Positions 27,528 to 36,795 are shown, counted from the stretch's first letter. The stretch is DNA of 64,000 nt from Hahellaceae bacterium (GCA_024234505.1 JACKOD010000003.1:248001-312000), one strand, 5' to 3'. Program-made: numbers and translations. Notes: generated by a model not told the origin, from the letters alone.

Positions 27528-27908
27528 ATGGAGTTGATTGAAAGTTGGGAGGTATTGGAGGAGCTTAACGCCTCATGTGACGGGGCTCAACCTTTGGAGT
27601 CAGCGCATTTTCAATTCAGCCGATATGTATCCCAGTCGGAGTTTAATGCGATGGCAAGCCTGGCGTTAACTTTTGAGCCTTATCTTTCGATTGCGGTCGC
27701 TTGCGGAATGACGCATTTCTGTATCTTGAAAAGTAAATTGAGACTATATCTGGGAAATATTAATACCGGTGGACACGGTGCACGTTTTGAGGTTCGCCCG
27801 GTGAGTCTTGCGCAATTAAAAGACATCAAATTGATGACGAGATTACATCAAAACTATAGTTATGAATTAGGATGTCATATCAATCTGAAAGCGGATTATC
27901 CACTCTAG
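27528..27908 (+). CDS. Hypothetical 126-aa protein
   Basis: A soluble acidic protein starting MELIESWEVLEEL, with AAGG four bases before the ATG and 33 bases after the chemoreceptor stop, so probably cotranscribed with it. It contains three cysteines and a LRLYLGNINTGGHGARFEVRP segment but no motif I can assign. Function unknown. Confidence 0.6.
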   Translation: MELIESWEVLEELNASCDGAQPLESAHFQFSRYVSQSEFNAMASLALTFEPYLSIAVACGMTHFCILKSKLRLYLGNINTGGHGARFEVRPVSLAQLKDIKLMTRLHQNYSYELGCHINLKADYPL

Positions 27909-27955
27909 AAAATGACGGATGATGCGCGATCTAGCGAATATTGCCGAGGTGCAAA

Positions 27956-28438
27956 GTGCTGAGCCGTTTGGTTAAGTTTTTTGAATTAAATCTCCAACCC
28001 AAAAGCGAAGCGGTAAGCCGGCAGCATCGTTTAAATCTGGCCGCCTGTGTTCTGATGCTGGAGGTTGCTCGCCTGGATCAGCGAATTGATGCCGAGGAGC
28101 TTGAAGTTATCGCACAGGCAGGGCAACGCTGGCTCGAACTCAGCGAAGCCGATGTGGACATGTTAATGAGTCTTGCTGCAGAAGAAGCCAAATCAGCCAC
28201 GTCTCTTTATCAATTCACCAGCCTGATTCATGAGCACTATGACGAACAGCAAAAATTTGAACTTTTATGCTTAATGTGGGATGTTGCACTTGCGGATGGG
28301 CGCATTGAAGCACTGGAAGAGCATTTGATCCGACGCGTGGCCGATCTGCTGTATATCCCTCATGTGAAGTTTGTCAATGCCCGGCATTTAGCACAACAGG
28401 CTCGTAAGGGGGATGTGTCAAAACCAAATGGATGTTAA
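27956..28438 (+). CDS. TerB-family helical protein
   Basis: A 160-aa all-helical protein with the TerB-like pattern of two related halves, each with an acidic turn (DQRIDAEELEVIAQ and DGRIEALEEHLIRRVADLL). In the wider family such turns are linked to metal binding. Members occur in tellurite-resistance and stress operons, but many are uncharacterised single genes. GTG 27956 has GAGG six bases upstream and is preferred to TTG 27941. It lies 16 bases before a zinc-ribbon membrane protein, apparently in one transcript. Confidence 0.75.
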   Translation: MLSRLVKFFELNLQPKSEAVSRQHRLNLAACVLMLEVARLDQRIDAEELEVIAQAGQRWLELSEADVDMLMSLAAEEAKSATSLYQFTSLIHEHYDEQQKFELLCLMWDVALADGRIEALEEHLIRRVADLLYIPHVKFVNARHLAQQARKGDVSKPNGC

Positions 28439-28453
28439 TTAACAGGAGTTGAT

Positions 28454-28717
28454 ATGAGTCAAGAGATGTTCTGGCTAATCTTTATTGGTATCTGGGTAAT
28501 CGCTATTGCGAATATCATGTTCAGGCTGCTCAGATTCTATTCCTTGCCCTCCTTGAAAACCTATATACGAAATCATCCGGATTGTAAAACCCAGTCAGGA
28601 ATCGCTTGTTGTCATTGTGGTTCAAAGAGTATCCGCTTATGGGGGTTAACAAGTCCGGAGAGCATTTTAAAAATATTTCTCTGTAACCATTGTGGTTCCA
28701 GGTTGTATCGAAATTAG
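28454..28717 (+). CDS. Membrane-anchored zinc-ribbon protein, unknown function
   Basis: An 87-aa protein with one N-terminal membrane helix (about 5-25) and a C-terminal zinc-ribbon built from CHCGS and CNHCGS pairs (four Cys in two CxxC). AGGAG precedes the ATG. It likely displays a structural zinc site on the cytoplasmic face, given the positive residues after the helix. It follows the TerB-like gene by 15 bases. Confidence 0.7.
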   Translation: MSQEMFWLIFIGIWVIAIANIMFRLLRFYSLPSLKTYIRNHPDCKTQSGIACCHCGSKSIRLWGLTSPESILKIFLCNHCGSRLYRN

Positions 28718-28887
28718 CAGGGATGTCCGGCCTGGATGAAGTCGTTGGGGGCGTTATCCAGGCGTGCAGATACCAGCAAACCTGGCAGTTAGCCGTGAGT
28801 GACAACTATATAAAAAACGGATGTATGGCGAAGTGCTTTCGAGTTGTCGAGAGAATACCGTACGTCGTTTTAATGTGTTTTTAAACG

Positions 28888-28919
28888 AAAAAAGGCCAGC
28901 TATAAAGCTGACCTTTTTA
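28888..28919 (-). terminator. Rho-independent terminator of the initiator tRNA
   Basis: On the minus strand AAAAAGGTCAGCT pairs with AGCTGGCCTTTTTT around a TTAT loop, ending in a T-run, nine bases after the tRNA 3' end. Confidence 0.85.
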
Positions 28920-28927
28920 CTTAAATT

Positions 28928-29004
<77 letters not shown>

Positions 29005-29020
29005 TCAACGTGGGGCGCAT

Positions 29021-29047
29021 ATTATAGATTGGCGTGCGAGGTGTCAA
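29021..29047 (-). promoter_or_regulatory. Sigma-70 promoter of the initiator tRNA
   Basis: On the minus strand TTGACA is followed after 15 bases by TATAAT (or after 17 bases by TAATAT) and then by a G+C-rich stretch GCGCCCC before the tRNA. A G+C-rich discriminator is typical of stable-RNA promoters under stringent control. Confidence 0.8.
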
Positions 29048-29222
29048 CCAATTTCATTTAAAATGAGCGGACAAACTTGTCATTGATTAAAATATGGTCT
29101 ACGCATAGGTACTTATAAAAAGTGATGGGAATCGCGGATAAAAGGCCGGGTTGGATTAGATATTGTCTAAACTAAAGGTAGGATAACGAAGTTAACTGGA
29201 CGTGATAACAGAGATTGATGGA

Positions 29223-30278
29223 ATGACCACAATAGAAGAACTGATTGAAACCGCACGTAAAAATGAGGAGATTGCGCGCCGTTTGTTCGATATTGAGGTT
29301 CAGGTGCTGAATCTTTCTCATTGTAAGGATTTTGTCGAGCAGTTACTGGAGAAGGTTCAGAGCGGTTTTAACATCGACTATGTCTGGCTAACGCTGACGG
29401 ATAGCCCTGGTAATGATTTTATCCGCCAGGCGCTAGCCTCGATTGAAGCGGACCGAGTGAGAATTATCCCGACACTGGATTTTTTACAGGCAACGCAGAG
29501 CGCGCGGGAGCCCGTGCTAGTGAATCAGGGGGTGGGGCGTTTCCGGATTCTTACCCCCAAACCGGTATTTGAGCAATTAGGCTCGATAGCCGTATTGCCG
29601 CTCATGATGAATAATTCACTGATTGGCAGCTTGAATCTTGGTGCGTGTGACTGTGAACGTTATAGCCCGGAAAAAGATCGTTATTTCCTGACACAGCTTG
29701 CGGTGAAGGTATCTCTGTCGCTGGCCAGCGTATCGGCTCGCGAACAGATAAATTTTCTCGCAACTCGCGATCCATTAACCCGGTTGCGTAACCGGCGTGA
29801 AATGGAGGAGTCACTGGAGCGAGAATTGAGTCGTATCCGACGACATCCTTGTCCATTAGCGGTGGTATTTATCGATTGTGATGATTTTAAACCCGTGAAT
29901 GATACCTTTGGTCACGATTGCGGAGATGCCTATCTCAAGCATGTTGCCTGCCATCTCGCAGAGATGATTCGCCTGAGCGATAGTGCTTTTCGATTCGCAG
30001 GCGACGAGTTTGTACTGTTGTTGCCAAATCAGAATACCGAGGGGGCCTCTGTCATTGCTCAGCGTATTCGAGAACAGTTATTGGCTTCTCCTCTTAACTA
30101 TCATGGCGTGAAGGTGCCGGTATCCATCAGCTTTGGTGTTGCTTGTACAGAGCAACTGACGGAACATTCTGCACGTGCGTTGCTAAAGTATGCGGATCAA
30201 AAGCTTTACGAAATGAAAAGACTCAAGCCTGTTCGTTCTCGCGATAAGCCCCTGGTGTCAGCCCCGTCCACTTCTTGA
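29223..30278 (+). CDS. GAF-like/GGDEF diguanylate cyclase (AGDEF variant)
   Basis: A soluble 351-aa protein (358 aa if the GTG at 29202 is used). An N-terminal helix (about 1-25) and a DUF484/GAF-like sensor domain (about 25-170) precede a GGDEF domain (about 180-340). The signature reads RFAGDEFVLL, with Ala for the first Gly; some AGDEF enzymes are active, so activity is likely but not assured. The RLSD I-site lies five residues before it. The domain also keeps the metal-binding IDCDDFK. The 3' end overlaps the convergent AraC-type gene by 56 bases. Confidence 0.88.
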   Translation: MTTIEELIETARKNEEIARRLFDIEVQVLNLSHCKDFVEQLLEKVQSGFNIDYVWLTLTDSPGNDFIRQALASIEADRVRIIPTLDFLQATQSAREPVLVNQGVGRFRILTPKPVFEQLGSIAVLPLMMNNSLIGSLNLGACDCERYSPEKDRYFLTQLAVKVSLSLASVSAREQINFLATRDPLTRLRNRREMEESLERELSRIRRHPCPLAVVFIDCDDFKPVNDTFGHDCGDAYLKHVACHLAEMIRLSDSAFRFAGDEFVLLLPNQNTEGASVIAQRIREQLLASPLNYHGVKVPVSISFGVACTEQLTEHSARALLKYADQKLYEMKRLKPVRSRDKPLVSAPSTS

Positions 30279-31230
30279 ATGCGCGGTGAAAGGTGCTGGG
30301 TTCAGTAAATCCGACCATAAATGCGATGTCGTTAATGGAGTGTTCGCAGCGGCTCAAGTGGTAAATGGCCTGATCTCGTCGTAAGTTATCTTTGATTTCC
30401 TGATAAGACGTATTTTCTTCACGCAGACGCCTCCGCAGTGTTTGAGGGCTCATATAAAGGTGTTGTGCCACACTTTCGAAAGAAGGGAGTTCCTGGCGTA
30501 AGTCTTTCCCTATAAATGCGCGTATCTGCGCCGTATGGCTGGTGCGGTCATCGGGGCGAGCAAGCAGGTCAGCCGGGGATGACTTCAGAAATTCTTTTAA
30601 TGCCGGTTCATCCCGAATAATGGGTAATCCGAGAAAACGCTGGTTAAAGGTTAAGCTGGTGCGGGGCTGATTAAATTTTACCGAACCGTAAAAAAGGCGT
30701 TTGTACTCTTCAACATGCGGCGGTTCAGGATAATCCAGGCACACTTCATCCAGAATAATCTGTTGTCCTGTGAGCCAGCAGGAGAGTCGGTGCCAGATGA
30801 CCAGGATGCTTTCCTGTAAAAAGTGATCAGGATCGTAAAGATCGTCACCGTGACCAATAATCAGCGAGGCTTGTTTGCCTTGTTTCTCTAGTCGCATGCT
30901 CATTGGGTTTTCAAACAGGTTGTAAAATACATAGCCACGCTTATAAACGCTTTCGAGTGTATGGCAATTGATCGTAAGGTAACAGAAGGTCGCAAAGGTG
31001 CCGGGCTTACTGCGGCTGGCTCCAAACCCCATGTATTCGTCCTGCATGGTTGTCCAGAGAATCTGCATCAGGCGAGTGTATTGTGCGCCTGTAACGCGGG
31101 AGCCTGTTTGCTTGAGAAGTAATGGGTCGATACCTGCCTGTGTCAGCATCGCTGTAATGTCGTAGCCTCGACGGAGGGCTCCGCCTAACGCCGCCGTAAC
31201 AAAGTGACTGGATACTGTAAGCTTTGCCAT
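30223..31230 (-). CDS. AraC-family transcriptional regulator
   Basis: This 335-aa regulator has an N-terminal ligand-binding region of the arabinose-binding/OruR type (about 1-235). Its C-terminal double helix-turn-helix (about 240-330) includes SPQTLRRRLREE and the AraC signature INDIAFMVGFTEPSTFHRAFKKWTG, continuing to GAYR. The longest frame starts at GTG 31281 without a ribosome-binding site; ATG 31230 gives the usual family length. It is divergent from a CaiB/BaiF CoA-transferase, a likely target. Related regulators respond to fatty or aromatic compounds, but the effector here is unknown. Confidence 0.87.
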   Translation of the reverse strand: MAKLTVSSHFVTAALGGALRRGYDITAMLTQAGIDPLLLKQTGSRVTGAQYTRLMQILWTTMQDEYMGFGASRSKPGTFATFCYLTINCHTLESVYKRGYVFYNLFENPMSMRLEKQGKQASLIIGHGDDLYDPDHFLQESILVIWHRLSCWLTGQQIILDEVCLDYPEPPHVEEYKRLFYGSVKFNQPRTSLTFNQRFLGLPIIRDEPALKEFLKSSPADLLARPDDRTSHTAQIRAFIGKDLRQELPSFESVAQHLYMSPQTLRRRLREENTSYQEIKDNLRRDQAIYHLSRCEHSINDIAFMVGFTEPSTFHRAFKKWTGLTPGAYRENEQA

Positions 31231-31589
31231 GTGTCGTCTGATTCCCGTAGCGAAGACAACCTGTGTCGGGTTGGGGGCCACCCCGATCGAGAGGGTACCG
31301 TTAAGTTATCGTGATTGCCGATGTTAGCCTTGTGCAGGTGCGAGTCGCAATACCAATCTGACACTATTGACTGTCACATAGAACAATTTCAAGACAGCTG
31401 AGGGTGAAAGTGGGGATCGTTTATGGCCCCATTGATCCGAGTGTAAACCAAAGGCACCACTACAAATGAACAGATAACGAATAAGCCGGATGTAGAAATG
31501 GCAATCGGTTCTGGTGGATTTGATCATTGGCTAGCTGGGGATAACCCATCTAAGATGTGTTACGTTGTTTTTCAGTAAGGATTACCGTT
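31231..31589. other. 359-base divergent intergenic region
   Basis: No gene is seen. The region separates the AraC-type regulator and the CoA-transferase and should contain both promoters. A TGACA-8-TGTCA dyad near 31360-31378 could be an operator. AAGGA before 31590 is the ribosome-binding site of the transferase. Confidence 0.45.
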
Positions 31590-32783
31590 ATGGCACAACC
31601 GCTGGCATCTCTCAAAGTTCTCGATTTTTCTACCTTGTTGCCTGGACCCTACGCGTCAATGCTGCTTGCGGATATGGGCGCGGAAGTTCTGCGTGTTGAG
31701 TCGCCTTCGCGGGTTGATCTGGTTCGGGTGATGCCTCCACATGTAAAAACCGAGGACGGTGACAAGGTGTCTGCCGCCCATGCGTTTCTTAATCGAGGTA
31801 AGCAATCGATTGCGCTGGATCTCAAGCAGGCCGAGGCAGTAGATATCATCCTGCGACTGGTCAGCGAGTACGACATTGTGATTGAACAATTCCGGCCAGG
31901 TGTAATGGATCGTTTAGGTATTGGGTACGAGTCATTAAAAAAGGTCAATCCTCGCCTGATTTACTGCGCCATTACCGGATACGGTCAAACCGGCCCCTAC
32001 GCTCATCGGGCCGGGCATGATATTAATTATCTTTCGTTATCGGGAGTGATGAGTTACAGCGGTCGCGAGTCCACGGGCCCTTCTTCCATGGGGATTCAGG
32101 TAGCGGATATTGCCGGTGGTTCTCATCATGCCGTCATGGGGGTGCTTGCAGCGGTCATACATCGGCAACAAATCGGAGAAGGGCAATATATCGACATTAG
32201 TATGACCGATGCCGCCTTCGCGTTGAACGCCATGAGTGGTGCCGGCTTTCTGGCATCGGGGACGGCGCCCAAGCCCGAAGGCGAAATGCTCAATGGTGCC
32301 AGTTTTTATGATTTCTATCAGACATCCGATGGCCGCAGCATTTCTGTTGGCGGATTGGAGCCGCAGTTTATTCAGCAACTATTCAACCTGTTGGGACGAC
32401 CAGAACTGGCTTCTCGGGCACTGAGCCAGACTGCGGCTGATCAGGCTTTGGTGAAAGGGTTTCTAAAAGAAACCTTTGCGTCTCAATCGTTGGCGCATTG
32501 GCAAACCTTTTTTAATCCCTTGGATCTATGTGTAGAACCTGTGTTGAGATTGGATGAGTCAGCCACACACCCGCAAATGGTCGCCCGAGAGATGGTGATA
32601 TCCGTCTCTGGTGCGTCATCGGAGTTGCGCCAGCCGGGTCATCCGGTGAAATTCTCCGGGACACCCTGTCAGGCAGGTAAGATGGGTGGTGCCGTAGGGT
32701 CGCACACAGAGAATGTATTACATGCACTGGGTTATGAGAAACAGGATATTGCTGCATTGAAAAGCAGAGGGGTGATCAAGTAA
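31590..32783 (+). CDS. CaiB/BaiF family CoA-transferase, alpha-methylacyl-CoA racemase-like
   Basis: A 397-aa family III CoA enzyme. It has the N-terminal KVLDFSTLLPGPYASMLLADMGAEVLRVE pattern, a GHDINYLSLSGVMS segment like the His-bearing part of alpha-methylacyl-CoA racemase, and QVADIAGG with the conserved Asp. It would either epimerise 2-methylacyl-CoA esters or move CoA between acids; the racemase-like segments favour the first. ATG 31590 has AAGGA eight bases upstream and is preferred to TTG 31557. It is divergent from an AraC regulator. Confidence 0.85.
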   Translation: MAQPLASLKVLDFSTLLPGPYASMLLADMGAEVLRVESPSRVDLVRVMPPHVKTEDGDKVSAAHAFLNRGKQSIALDLKQAEAVDIILRLVSEYDIVIEQFRPGVMDRLGIGYESLKKVNPRLIYCAITGYGQTGPYAHRAGHDINYLSLSGVMSYSGRESTGPSSMGIQVADIAGGSHHAVMGVLAAVIHRQQIGEGQYIDISMTDAAFALNAMSGAGFLASGTAPKPEGEMLNGASFYDFYQTSDGRSISVGGLEPQFIQQLFNLLGRPELASRALSQTAADQALVKGFLKETFASQSLAHWQTFFNPLDLCVEPVLRLDESATHPQMVAREMVISVSGASSELRQPGHPVKFSGTPCQAGKMGGAVGSHTENVLHALGYEKQDIAALKSRGVIK

Positions 32784-32853
32784 ATTAGATCACGACCCCC
32801 CCGGAAGGGGGATGCTGTAAAGGACATACTATTTGATCAAGGAGTGATCAGTT

Positions 32854-33300
32854 ATGAAAAAGCCATGGATGTTACTGATGCTGGTTTTGACAGGGTGTGC
32901 AACGCAACCTGATATTGAAGAGTTTAAATCTGCCTGGCACCAAAACGATATGAGCGTGATTGCAGAGCAGATTGATGCGGGATTGCCCATTGATACCAGT
33001 CTCGACAGGGAGCGTCATACCGGGCTGCATTTGGCTGTTCAAGCGGGTAATCGTGCGCAAATACTGTTTTTACTGGCCCACCACGCCAACCCGAATGTGC
33101 AGGATCTCAACGGCCAGACGCCACTGCACTTTGCGGTACAATCGCAACGGGTGGATTTGATGAATTTACTAACAACAGCAGGCGCGAATCCTTTTGTTCC
33201 GGATAGCTTGCATCAAACCCCTGTCAGTCTGGCTATAAATTCGCAACAATCGGCCTTGATTGAGTGGGCGCTGCAGCAGCAGTTGTCGAAACAGGTTTAA
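32854..33300 (+). CDS. Ankyrin-repeat lipoprotein
   Basis: A 148-aa protein with a lipoprotein signal peptide (lipobox LTGC, Cys15) and about three ankyrin repeats. The clearest are TGLHLAVQAGNRAQILFLLA and the unit starting GQTPLHFAVQSQRVDL. It is expected to be tethered to a membrane facing the periplasm and to bind a protein partner. AAGGAGTGATC precedes the ATG. It lies 70 bases after the CoA-transferase and converges on the exonuclease gene. Confidence 0.82.
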   Translation: MKKPWMLLMLVLTGCATQPDIEEFKSAWHQNDMSVIAEQIDAGLPIDTSLDRERHTGLHLAVQAGNRAQILFLLAHHANPNVQDLNGQTPLHFAVQSQRVDLMNLLTTAGANPFVPDSLHQTPVSLAINSQQSALIEWALQQQLSKQV

Positions 33301-33339
33301 TTAGATGGACAAGGGACAGGACATTTGTTGCTATCGCAA

Positions 33340-34056
33340 TTAACGGCCCATTTGACGAAGACGATGGCAGATGCGGATTTTTTCGTCGAGTTGAGCGACG
33401 GTTTCAATGGCTTGTGAGTCACATTTTTTAAGCAAGATTAACATAAGTTCTGCGGTTGCCATGGCGTCGGCAAAGGCGTTGTGACGTTCAGCAACCTCTA
33501 CTCCGAAGTGCTCAAGCCAGGCATCAAGACTCTGTAGGCGTGTAGCCTGCTCGGGATACAGGGCTGAGGCTACGTCGGCGACATCCCAGAAATGGGTTTT
33601 CCAAGGCGAACCCAGTGCGTGTTTAATACCTCGTTTGAGCATGGCCCGATCAAACGGCGCATGGAATGCAAGCAGGTGGGCTTGTCCGGTATAAGCCAGG
33701 AACGCCTTTAGCGCAGTGGCCGGATTTTCGCCCGTTTGTAACAGCGAGGGAGTTAAACCATGGAGCAGGGTACTCTCGTTGGCGACCTGCTTAAGCTGGC
33801 GTATGTGAATTGTAAAATGATCGCCAAGCGTAATTTCTCCCTGGCAGATGGCAATGGCCCCGATACTAAGTAGCTGATCGGTGCGTATATCCAGTCCGGT
33901 AGTCTCCACGTCCAGAACCACAAATCGCTTTTCTTTCAGAGGAGTAAAGTCCCTCCGGGGATGTGGGTTGCCTTGGGGCGTTAGCGTTAGCCACGGCCAG
34001 TGATTGCGTAAACGACGCAGCAGCGGGTGGGATGTTTTCGGAGGGGAGGGGCTCAT
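33340..34056 (-). CDS. DnaQ-type 3'-5' exonuclease
   Basis: A 238-aa DEDDh-family exonuclease: Exo I VLDVETTGLD, Exo II around LLAFHAPFDRAML, and Exo III with HNAFADAMATAEL. The signature residues Asp, Glu, Asp, His and Asp are all visible. The start overlaps the stop of the upstream cNMP/CBS/nucleotidyltransferase gene by four bases (ATGA). This pair recurs in other genomes, often next to an acetate-type symporter, so a shared signalling role is likely rather than replication. Confidence 0.87.
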   Translation of the reverse strand: MSPSPPKTSHPLLRRLRNHWPWLTLTPQGNPHPRRDFTPLKEKRFVVLDVETTGLDIRTDQLLSIGAIAICQGEITLGDHFTIHIRQLKQVANESTLLHGLTPSLLQTGENPATALKAFLAYTGQAHLLAFHAPFDRAMLKRGIKHALGSPWKTHFWDVADVASALYPEQATRLQSLDAWLEHFGVEVAERHNAFADAMATAELMLILLKKCDSQAIETVAQLDEKIRICHRLRQMGR

Positions 34057-35972
34057 AGGTTATATCTGAGTTCCAGTATTCGTTGTAAGCGCTGTGCCTG
34101 GCGGAATGATTCGCGAAGTATGCGACGATCCAGCTCATTCAGGTCATCTGGATTTAAACGATTGCTCGGAGGCTCATCCCGTTGATGTAGTGCTGAATGA
34201 TGTCGCATACGAATTAGCTGGATCAAACTATAGGCTTCAATCCAGGCCTCTGCATCTTTGGCTTGAATGAGTTTCCGTTCCGCAAGTTCCCGAAAGCGTT
34301 CCAGTGTATTTTGCTGATGGAGATTATGCTCCAGGGCGAAAAGGCGACCTGCGTCGACGAAGGGCGTTAGCCCTTGGGTTTTTAAATCGATGGTGTGTCG
34401 TTCTCCGCCTTTGGCATAGACGAAACCGCGAAACAAATTGAGTGGTGGTCGGTTTTGAAGTGCGGCACCGGCGACCTGATTTAGAAAAATACTATTGCTG
34501 GCGGCCTTTTCTCGTACTCGCTCCATCAGTCGCTGTGCGGGTAGCGGATCTCCCCAAATGACCCTTAAGTCGAAGAAGATAGTTGAGTTTAGCAAGTTTT
34601 CCGGGGTGGCCTGATGAATGAAGTGATTGAACCATTGCTCCCACTCGGTTTCGCTGAGGCACAATTTCGGATTGCTCGCCATGATATTTCCCTTGCACAG
34701 CGTAAAGCCGCAGCGATCGAGTTGTTCGTTGATCTGCTTTGCCAAAGGTAACAATCTTTCCCGGGCTTCGTTAAAGCTCATTCCTCGCGGCGGAAAAAAG
34801 AGTATGCCGTTGTCCTGATCCGTGAGCAGTGTTTGCTCCTTGCGCCCCTCGCTGCCAAACACCAGCCAGCTAAAAGGTACTTCAGGATCACCCAGCGCTT
34901 TGATGGTCAGCTCAATGATGCGTGAAGTCGTGTGGTCATTCAGGAGCGTTACCAAATGCACAATTTGCTGGGATTGCGCACCATGGGCAATCATGGTGTC
35001 TACCAGACGGGAAATTTCCGAACGTAACGCGACCAGTGCGGCTACGTTGGGGGCGCTGCTGATGGTTCTGGTCAGATGCACCAAATCAACCCGTTGTAAC
35101 GAGAATAAATCCCGCTCTGAAATGACGCCCGTCAGGCAACCTTGGGGATCGACAACACATAAATGAGCAAAGTGGTGTTTTGCCATGGTCAGGGCAGCAT
35201 CGAAAGCGGTTGCGTGTTCCGTCAGCGAACAAGGGTGGCGAGTCATTACATTCGCAACCGGGTCGTCGAGCTGTTCGGCATTTTGTGCTATCACTTTGCG
35301 TAAATCACGCAAGGTAAAAATGCCGACAGGGTGACGCTGGTTGTCGGTCATGACAATACTGCCGACATTATTTTCGTACATGAGTGTGACGGCTTTCCGT
35401 AGTGGTGTGTCGGGTGAGCAGACAATCGGGTTTCTCAATGCCAGCTCGCCAAGCCGCTGCTCCATGGCGCTATGAGTATTGAGTGATTCGCCTGCATCGC
35501 GCCGGATGCGCTGGTTTACCTGATCCAGCAAACTGCTTACTCCACGTAATGCAAACTCGCGAAATTCCGCACTGGCGGCAAAAACATCAATAAAGGTTTC
35601 CTTGCCTATCTTGATACAAAAGGTATCTTCCGCCGCCAGATGCCAGGTCTGTGTAGCGCGCTCGGCCATTAATGCAGCGAGGGGGAAGCATTCTCCCGGA
35701 CCGATTTCGAACGTAGGTTGATGATGTCCATCGGGTAAGACCCGCTCACCGCGAACGCGGCCCTGTTTGACGATATAAAAGTGTTCAGGCGCGCTTTCCT
35801 GTGGTGTGATAATTGCCTCGTCGGCCTGAAAAAAACAGAGCGTAGCGGTTTCGAGCATTAACGCCAGATGACGTTCTTCCATCTGGTCGAAGGGGGGCCA
35901 TTGCTGAAGCTGACGCATTAATGCACGAAGATTTTCCGTAATGGCACTTCGGGCGGCAGAATGTGAGGTCAT
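34053..35972 (-). CDS. cNMP-binding, CBS-pair and nucleotidyltransferase-like (DUF294) protein
   Basis: A 639-aa cytoplasmic protein. A cyclic-nucleotide-binding-type domain (about 20-140) with IVKQGRVRGERVLPDG and FEIGPGECF is followed by two CBS motifs (about 175-295). A GlnD-like nucleotidyltransferase domain (about 335-470) carries the GSEGRKEQTLLTDQDNG signature with both metal-binding Asp residues, and a helical putative substrate-binding domain lies at about 500-639. It is coupled to the exonuclease by a 4-base overlap. In Pseudomonas and Vibrio such genes lie beside the DUF4212/symporter genes; here they are some 25 kb away. Substrates are unknown. Confidence 0.85.
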   Translation of the reverse strand: MTSHSAARSAITENLRALMRQLQQWPPFDQMEERHLALMLETATLCFFQADEAIITPQESAPEHFYIVKQGRVRGERVLPDGHHQPTFEIGPGECFPLAALMAERATQTWHLAAEDTFCIKIGKETFIDVFAASAEFREFALRGVSSLLDQVNQRIRRDAGESLNTHSAMEQRLGELALRNPIVCSPDTPLRKAVTLMYENNVGSIVMTDNQRHPVGIFTLRDLRKVIAQNAEQLDDPVANVMTRHPCSLTEHATAFDAALTMAKHHFAHLCVVDPQGCLTGVISERDLFSLQRVDLVHLTRTISSAPNVAALVALRSEISRLVDTMIAHGAQSQQIVHLVTLLNDHTTSRIIELTIKALGDPEVPFSWLVFGSEGRKEQTLLTDQDNGILFFPPRGMSFNEARERLLPLAKQINEQLDRCGFTLCKGNIMASNPKLCLSETEWEQWFNHFIHQATPENLLNSTIFFDLRVIWGDPLPAQRLMERVREKAASNSIFLNQVAGAALQNRPPLNLFRGFVYAKGGERHTIDLKTQGLTPFVDAGRLFALEHNLHQQNTLERFRELAERKLIQAKDAEAWIEAYSLIQLIRMRHHSALHQRDEPPSNRLNPDDLNELDRRILRESFRQAQRLQRILELRYNL

Positions 35973-36216
35973 AAGTTATGAACCTGATCGGTAGCTATCG
36001 GTCTTCTTTTAGCTGTTAGTTTAAACCACAACCCGGAGGCTTGCCGGATGAGATAGGGCATCGACTTCATAGGGCTCGTTGTCGTGCTGAAGTTCTGTGC
36101 GCATGGAACGGAGAACCCCATGCGTGCGCTAACATGCTTGGTGAATGGGGATCATGGGTGTACCATTTCATTTTCTCTTTTGTTACAAAATTTGCTAAAG
36201 AAAATGTGTCAAAATT

Positions 36217-36795
36217 ATGGATATTCCCGACGAAACCGAACTGTTTTTTTCTGAAATGAAGGATGTCGCGCCACTGAAGCAAGAGAAGGCCGACGTTCAG
36301 ACGAAATCAGCCGTTACGCCCGGTCAACTGGTGCGTCAAGTGGCGGCCGTCACGGATGCCCCTGTCGATGATAACTTTCTGGCGGGAGATCTTTTTACTC
36401 CGTTGGGGCCAAATGACGTTCTGGAGTTTCGTCGCGATGGTGTGCAGCTCGGGGTCTATAAAAAGCTTCGGCTGGGCAAGTATGATATTGAGGCACGACT
36501 GGATCTGCACAAACTCACCGTAGAAGCCGCGCGCAGAGAAGTGTTCAATTTTATTCGCGATTGTTACCGCTATGGTCTGCGTACGGTCATTATTTTGCAT
36601 GGCAAGGGGGAGCGTACACCTGACAAGGTCGCCGTGCTCAAAAGTTATCTTGCGAAATGGCTGCCCCAGATTGATGAAGTGATGGCAATGCATAGTGCAC
36701 AGCGTCATCACGGCGGAACGGGCGCGGTGTATGTTTTGCTGAAGAAAACAGAAAATGAGCGCCAAAATAATCGTGAGCGTCACGGGTTAAAATAG
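36217..36795 (+). CDS. smrA: Smr-domain DNA endonuclease SmrA
   Basis: The 192-aa protein aligns along its length with what I recall of Escherichia coli SmrA (N-terminal DETELFFSEMKDVAPLK, then LEFRRDGVQLGV). The C-terminal Smr domain (about 95-180) has the LDLHKLTVEAARREV, IILHGKGERT and HHGGTGAVYVLLKK motifs. Smr proteins bind nucleic acid and nick DNA or cleave RNA; the biological role of SmrA is unclear. It stands alone before the mtn operon. The ribosome-binding site is weak, but the N-terminal match supports this start. Confidence 0.87.
   Translation: MDIPDETELFFSEMKDVAPLKQEKADVQTKSAVTPGQLVRQVAAVTDAPVDDNFLAGDLFTPLGPNDVLEFRRDGVQLGVYKKLRLGKYDIEARLDLHKLTVEAARREVFNFIRDCYRYGLRTVIILHGKGERTPDKVAVLKSYLAKWLPQIDEVMAMHSAQRHHGGTGAVYVLLKKTENERQNNRERHGLK

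Noticed and set aside
32784..32820. C-run/G-run hairpin after the CoA-transferase as a terminator
   Set aside because: The stem of about five G-C pairs has no T-run after it, and the nearby ankyrin gene follows closely.
36307..36783. 158-codon open frame antisense to smrA
   Set aside because: smrA matches a known family over its full length; the antisense frame has no motif or start signal.
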